Positions 33,021 through 36,081 of a stretch of 36,081 bases of DNA are shown piece after piece. The DNA lies in assembly GCA_903916255.1 (NCBI GenBank), contig CAIWVW010000031.1, forward strand, positions 1 to 36,081, in the 5' to 3' direction. The DNA is from an uncultured Bacteroidota bacterium (GTDB taxonomy: Bacteria > Bacteroidota > Bacteroidia > JABEUT01). The translations under genes and the position numbers were made by a program. Each line of letters begins with the position of its first letter. Position 1 is the stretch's first letter. The notes beneath the pieces were generated by a model, which searched no databases, had not been told where the DNA came from, and saw nothing but the letters and a program-made list of their open reading frames with translations.

Positions 33021-33764
33021 ATGAACCTGACATTAAAGGTATGGAGGCAGAAAAATGCCCAGGATAAAGGCGGATTTGTAACCTATAAGGTAAATGATAT
33101 TTCCACCGATATGTCGTTCCTCGAAATGTTTGATGTGCTGAATGAAGAACTTATAAGCAAAGGCGAAGAACCTATTGCCTTCGACCACGACTGCCGCGAA
33201 GGCATTTGCGGAATGTGCAGCATGTATATTAACGGAAGGCCGCATGGCCCGCTGAAAGGCACTACAACCTGCCAGTTGCACATGCGCCATTTTCACGACG
33301 GGGAAACTATTACTGTTGAGCCCTGGAGAGCTAACCCGTTTCCTGTAATAAAAGATTTGGTTGTAGACCGTACTTCGTTTGACCGTATTATGCACGCAGG
33401 AGGATATGTATCTGTAAACACAGGCAATGCGCCCGATGCCAATGCCACACCAATACCAAAACACGATGCCGATGAAGCATTCGATGCTGCCGCCTGCATA
33501 GGCTGCGGAGCTTGCGTAGCAGCCTGCAAAAATGCTTCTGCCATGTTGTTTGTTTCGGCGAAGGTTTCGCAACTTAGTTTGTTGCCTCAAGGCAAACCCG
33601 AACGCGAAGCAAGGGCCATTGGCATGCTGGCAGCTATGGATGAAGAAGGCTTCGGACATTGCACCAATACCAATGCCTGCGAAGCGGAATGCCCCAAAAA
33701 TATTTCGGTTACAAACATTGCACGTTTAAACCGCGAATATTTAATGGGTGCGCTTAAGAAATAG
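33021..33764 (+). CDS. sdhB: Succinate dehydrogenase / fumarate reductase iron-sulfur subunit
   Basis: This 247-aa protein is the electron-transfer subunit that links the flavoprotein (SdhA) to the quinone site. The N-terminal plant-ferredoxin-type [2Fe-2S] ligands are C58, C63, C66 and C84 ([27 protein letters not shown]). The [4Fe-4S] ligands are in [11 protein letters not shown] (C159, C162, C165, C169). The third cluster uses C214, C220 and C224 ([16 protein letters not shown]). It matches the Bacteroidota type that pairs with a single cytochrome b SdhC. Strikingly, sdhC and sdhA are not next to it; sprA is upstream and a convergent membrane-protein gene downstream. The promoter box at 32990 fits a separate transcript. 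Confidence 0.93.
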   Translation: MNLTLKVWRQKNAQDKGGFVTYKVNDISTDMSFLEMFDVLNEELISKGEEPIAFDHDCREGICGMCSMYINGRPHGPLKGTTTCQLHMRHFHDGETITVEPWRANPFPVIKDLVVDRTSFDRIMHAGGYVSVNTGNAPDANATPIPKHDADEAFDAAACIGCGACVAACKNASAMLFVSAKVSQLSLLPQGKPEREARAIGMLAAMDEEGFGHCTNTNACEAECPKNISVTNIARLNREYLMGALKK

Positions 33765-33779
33765 ACGCACTTTTCTTGC

Positions 33780-35123
33780 TTAATTTGTTTCTGCATTCTC
33801 CTTTACTCGCTTAGAATAGAGGGTGTAGAGGATTAATATCAGCATAAGCGGAATCAACCACATTATTTTGCAGCCAAATCGGTCGGCAACACACGAAAAA
33901 GTTGCGGTATCCCAGGCATTAATTGCAATTCCTGCCGGAATTATAAAAAGAAAAGCCACCCGATGGCGTATTCTTTTTCGGTTGATTAGTGCTATTGTAA
34001 AAAGGCAAATTGCGCTTGCGGCTATTATCAAATCGTATAAAATATTCCAAAAATTAATGGCCGGAAACCCTGATTGGTTCTGCCGAGAAGAATTGTAGCG
34101 ATGCAAATCGCGGGGAACATAATGGCCCATTCTTTGATAAAGAATAGTTCCATTTAAAAATTTGCCATTTCCGTCGCCGATGTTAAATCTTACTATTTGC
34201 TCAACAGTTGCTTTTAAAGAAGCAATGATGTGAAGTTTGATGTATTTCGGTTCGGTGAAAGTGGCGGTAATAATCTCATTATACTCCTTCCTGTTTTCTG
34301 CCGACCAACCGCCTGTTTTGTAAAATACTGAATTAGTATCCCATACAAAAGCATTAAGTGTTTTGGGCAAAGAATCCTTATAAGCGCACATTTTATACTG
34401 TTTTGTTCCACAATATTCATCGAGGTATTGTTTCGTAATGCCCTGCTCCACCATTGCGCCCATCATAAACACATCTTTCGATTTTGAAATAGCAGAACCC
34501 ATGGTAAGCATAACTGAAAGAGTAAGTAGAAGCAGCATTCCTATTCGCAGGCGCAACAGTTTTATAGCCTCCTTTTGTACTAACCATTTTTTAAAAAGAT
34601 AACAGATAACCAATAACAAAGTAAAAACCATTACATGGGATATATGCATAGATACCGCAAGCAGGTAAAGTAAGCAAAGAACTACTCTCGTTCTTTTTCC
34701 AATATCGCCGAATAAAATTATACTTAGGGAAAGCAAAGCTATAGGGGTGAATATATCGGCAATAAGCTGGCTCGCTGTCCATGAAATACCGGTAAATAAT
34801 GACAAGAGTAATATAATCGTTAATCCTTTTATCAGGAATGGTTTCTCGCCGGAAAACTGTTTTAGCAACAAAAAAATAAGGTCGGAGAGAAGTAGTGATT
34901 GAACAAAAATTACCGTCCATAGGGTAAGCCCGTTTAAACTGAAGAGCCTTATAAAAAGCCCATACGTAATGGGCCTGTCAACCGGAGTTTGCAATTCAAA
35001 ACCGGAAGCTAAATAAGTGGAGCTATCAGAATAAACTAATGGATAGCCATTGTAGAAAGCAGTTAGCATAAGGCAGAGGGCACCTAGTACAACAAACAAA
35101 AGAAATTTATAATGCTTCAGCAT
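33780..35123 (-). CDS. Polytopic membrane protein, GT-C-like, function unknown
   Basis: This 447-aa inner-membrane protein has about ten or eleven predicted helices. The first (FLLFVVLGALCLMLTAFYNG) is followed by a periplasmic loop with PLVYSDSSTYLASG. That acidic Asp in the first loop is where GT-C glycosyltransferases place a catalytic Asp. A second hydrophilic region (about residues 215-345) includes GTKQYKMCAYKDSLPKTLNAF, WDTNSVFYKTGGWS and a helical stretch, and the protein closes with two or three C-terminal helices. Other D/E motifs typical of PMT-type enzymes are not obvious, so a glycosyltransferase role is a weak inference. It converges with sdhB, 15 bp apart, and its upstream neighbour is the palindromic array at 35152. 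Confidence 0.72.
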   Translation of the reverse strand: MLKHYKFLLFVVLGALCLMLTAFYNGYPLVYSDSSTYLASGFELQTPVDRPITYGLFIRLFSLNGLTLWTVIFVQSLLLSDLIFLLLKQFSGEKPFLIKGLTIILLLSLFTGISWTASQLIADIFTPIALLSLSIILFGDIGKRTRVVLCLLYLLAVSMHISHVMVFTLLLVICYLFKKWLVQKEAIKLLRLRIGMLLLLTLSVMLTMGSAISKSKDVFMMGAMVEQGITKQYLDEYCGTKQYKMCAYKDSLPKTLNAFVWDTNSVFYKTGGWSAENRKEYNEIITATFTEPKYIKLHIIASLKATVEQIVRFNIGDGNGKFLNGTILYQRMGHYVPRDLHRYNSSRQNQSGFPAINFWNILYDLIIAASAICLFTIALINRKRIRHRVAFLFIIPAGIAINAWDTATFSCVADRFGCKIMWLIPLMLILILYTLYSKRVKENAETN

Positions 35124-35151
35124 AAAACAAAACTACCTAAATTCATTGTAT

Positions 35152-35256
35152 CCGCGAAGTTGCACTTCGTGGGTTTATAACTTGTAAGTTTAACTTACAT
35201 GACAAAAATTTAAGCACAGCTTAAAGGATTATTACCCACGAAGTACAACTTCGCGG
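35152..35256. repeat. Cloverleaf-like array of four hairpins
   Basis: The outer arms at 35152-35174 and 35234-35256 pair at 22 of 23 positions. Each arm is itself a hairpin (CGAAGT-TGC-ACTTCG and CGAAGT-ACA-ACTTCG). Between them are TGTAAGTT-T-AACTTACA (35183-35199) and TTTAAGC-ACA-GCTTAAA (35209-35225), both perfect. It sits between the DUF4265 gene and the membrane protein gene, both on the minus strand. It may be a REP/BIME-type element, but no transposase was found. Confidence 0.85.
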
Positions 35257-35273
35257 GTACGGCACGCAATTCC

Positions 35274-35738
35274 TCAATATTTATGCCCTTCTGCTAAACA
35301 AGGTTCAGCATATTCAATTGTTCCCTTAGCTTCTAATTCGTCCAGTTTTTCCTTGATTTTTTTATAGTCAATTGCAGCTGGGATTTCCATGGAAAAATAA
35401 ACTTCGCTTACTTTCTCTGAAACACAACCAAGTTCTTTGAATAAGTCGCGAATTTTATTTATTTTTTTGGATTTATCCATTAGAATAACTTGAACAGTCG
35501 AGTTGCCTGAATATTCGACCGTATTGCGATAGGTCAGCATTTGTTCTTGTTCGTCAAACTCTGCAAAGACGATGTCGTCTGAAGCAACTAATGGTGTGTA
35601 AAATGGAATGTTGTCAAGTTTATAAAGCCCCCTGTCCTTGTCAACAATTGTTGCCCACATTGTCTCAACGGTTTCTTCTTCTAATGCGTCACTGTAGAAG
35701 CGAAATAATATTTTAGCGTAGTCATTTTGTTTTGTCAT
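35274..35738 (-). CDS. DUF4265 domain protein
   Basis: This 154-aa soluble protein is of the DUF4265 kind: AKILFRFYSDALEEETVETMWATIVDKDRGLYKLDNIPF, followed by ASDDIVFAEFDEQEQMLTYRN, is the recognisable core. A short VQVILMDKSKKINKIRDLFKEL and a C-terminal helix-turn region follow (YKKIKEKLDELEAKG). The fold looks like a small alpha/beta protein. The family has no known activity; some members are found next to polymorphic toxins as putative immunity proteins, but no toxin gene is visible here. Its ATG overlaps the ispF stop (ATGA, 35735-35738), so it is translated as the second gene of that operon. Confidence 0.8.
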   Translation of the reverse strand: MTKQNDYAKILFRFYSDALEEETVETMWATIVDKDRGLYKLDNIPFYTPLVASDDIVFAEFDEQEQMLTYRNTVEYSGNSTVQVILMDKSKKINKIRDLFKELGCVSEKVSEVYFSMEIPAAIDYKKIKEKLDELEAKGTIEYAEPCLAEGHKY

Positions 35739-36081
35739 TTCCCTCTATTCTCTATCATCGCCACCGCATGTGCACTCACGCCTTCCTGTCTTCCAATAAA
35801 GCCCATTTTTTCGTTGGTGGTAGCTTTAATGGAAATATCTTCAACGGGTATGCCCATTGCGCCGGAAAGGGCTTTCCGCATGGCTTCTATATGCGGGGCA
35901 ATTTTTGGTTTTTCGAGTATAACGGTGGCATCGATATTGCCTATGGAGTAGTTTTTTTCTTTTAAAAGGGTAACTACTCTTTGCAATAATATTTTACTGT
36001 CTATATTTTTAAATTCAGTGGAAGTATCGGGGAAATGTTTGCCTATATCGCCCAATGCGGCTGCACCAAGCAGGGCATCGC
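35735..36081 (-). CDS. ispF: 2-C-methyl-D-erythritol 2,4-cyclodiphosphate synthase, 5' part missing
   Basis: The right edge of the window cuts off the N-terminus; about 115 residues are present, against about 160 for a complete IspF. It converts CDP-ME-2-phosphate to ME-cyclodiphosphate in the MEP isoprenoid pathway. The visible part begins DALLGAAALGDIGKHFPDTS, whose DIGKHFPDT is the family substrate/metal region. The C-terminal DISIKATTNEKMGFIGRQEG with GVSAHAVAMI is the family signature. The catalytic D-x-H at the N-terminus lies outside the window. It overlaps the DUF4265 start by 4 bp. Confidence 0.95.
   Translation of the reverse strand, partial: DALLGAAALGDIGKHFPDTSTEFKNIDSKILLQRVVTLLKEKNYSIGNIDATVILEKPKIAPHIEAMRKALSGAMGIPVEDISIKATTNEKMGFIGRQEGVSAHAVAMIENRGK

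Noticed and set aside
1-36081. tRNA, rRNA, CRISPR arrays, intact insertion sequences
   Set aside because: Intergenic regions were read on both strands. No tRNA-like cloverleaf with a CCA end, no regular spacer-repeat array and no transposase was recognised. The 35152 hairpin array lacks tRNA conserved positions.

Overview
The window is a stretch of bacterial chromosome from the phylum Bacteroidota, probably an environmental, free-living lineage. The main evidence is a full-length SprA/Sov translocon of the type IX secretion system (25560-32912), a candidate -7 promoter element of the Bacteroidota form TAnnTTTG upstream of many genes, start regions with little Shine-Dalgarno signal, and the neighbourhoods ndk / DHH phosphoesterase / GldI-like FKBP lipoprotein and maeB / ruvA / sprA, which I recall as recurring in gliding Bacteroidota. 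Both window edges cut a gene: a small membrane protein on the left and ispF on the right.

Layout. 1-2682: partial membrane protein, branched-chain aminotransferase (ilvE) and an MFS exporter. 2683-7410: a restriction-modification island, visibly richer in A+T than its surroundings. It holds a truncated BsuBI/PstI-type endonuclease remnant, a controller (C) protein gene overlapping a 271-aa putative endonuclease gene, a convergent N6-adenine methyltransferase and a C5-cytosine methyltransferase. Three C-box-like sites (GACTnnnAGTC, each 7 of 8 positions) lie at the C promoter and at the adenine methyltransferase promoter, which suggests that one controller times both arms. 7645-8438: an XRE-S24 (LexA/CI-like) repressor with a palindrome at its own promoter. 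8620-11603: PiT phosphate transporter, tandem-domain universal stress protein, secreted beta-sandwich protein. 11609-13372 (minus): ndk followed by two outer-membrane-type proteins. 13468-16225: DHH phosphoesterase, GldI-like lipoprotein, RNase HI, DUF4337 membrane protein. 16300-19751 (minus): T4 endonuclease V-like UV glycosylase, GNAT acetyltransferase, a GxxExxY nuclease-fold gene inside a 25-bp terminal inverted repeat, a CCG-domain Fe-S protein, and selD. 19924-24746: malic enzyme-phosphotransacetylase fusion, a 55-codon lipoprotein overlapping a secreted protein, and an S41 protease lipoprotein. 24885-36081: ruvA, sprA, a solitary sdhB, a polytopic membrane protein, DUF4265 and ispF.

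The most unusual feature seen at window scale is a set of at least ten intergenic inverted repeats of several different word families. They do more than sit between genes. In several places a repeat supplies a start codon, signal peptide, C-terminal tail or stop codon of a neighbouring gene (ilvE stop, two OMP N-termini, RNase HI ends, UV-glycosylase C-terminus, small-lipoprotein signal peptide). A second unusual item is a 105-bp cloverleaf-like array of four hairpins at 35152-35256. No rRNA, tRNA, CRISPR array or intact insertion sequence was seen.
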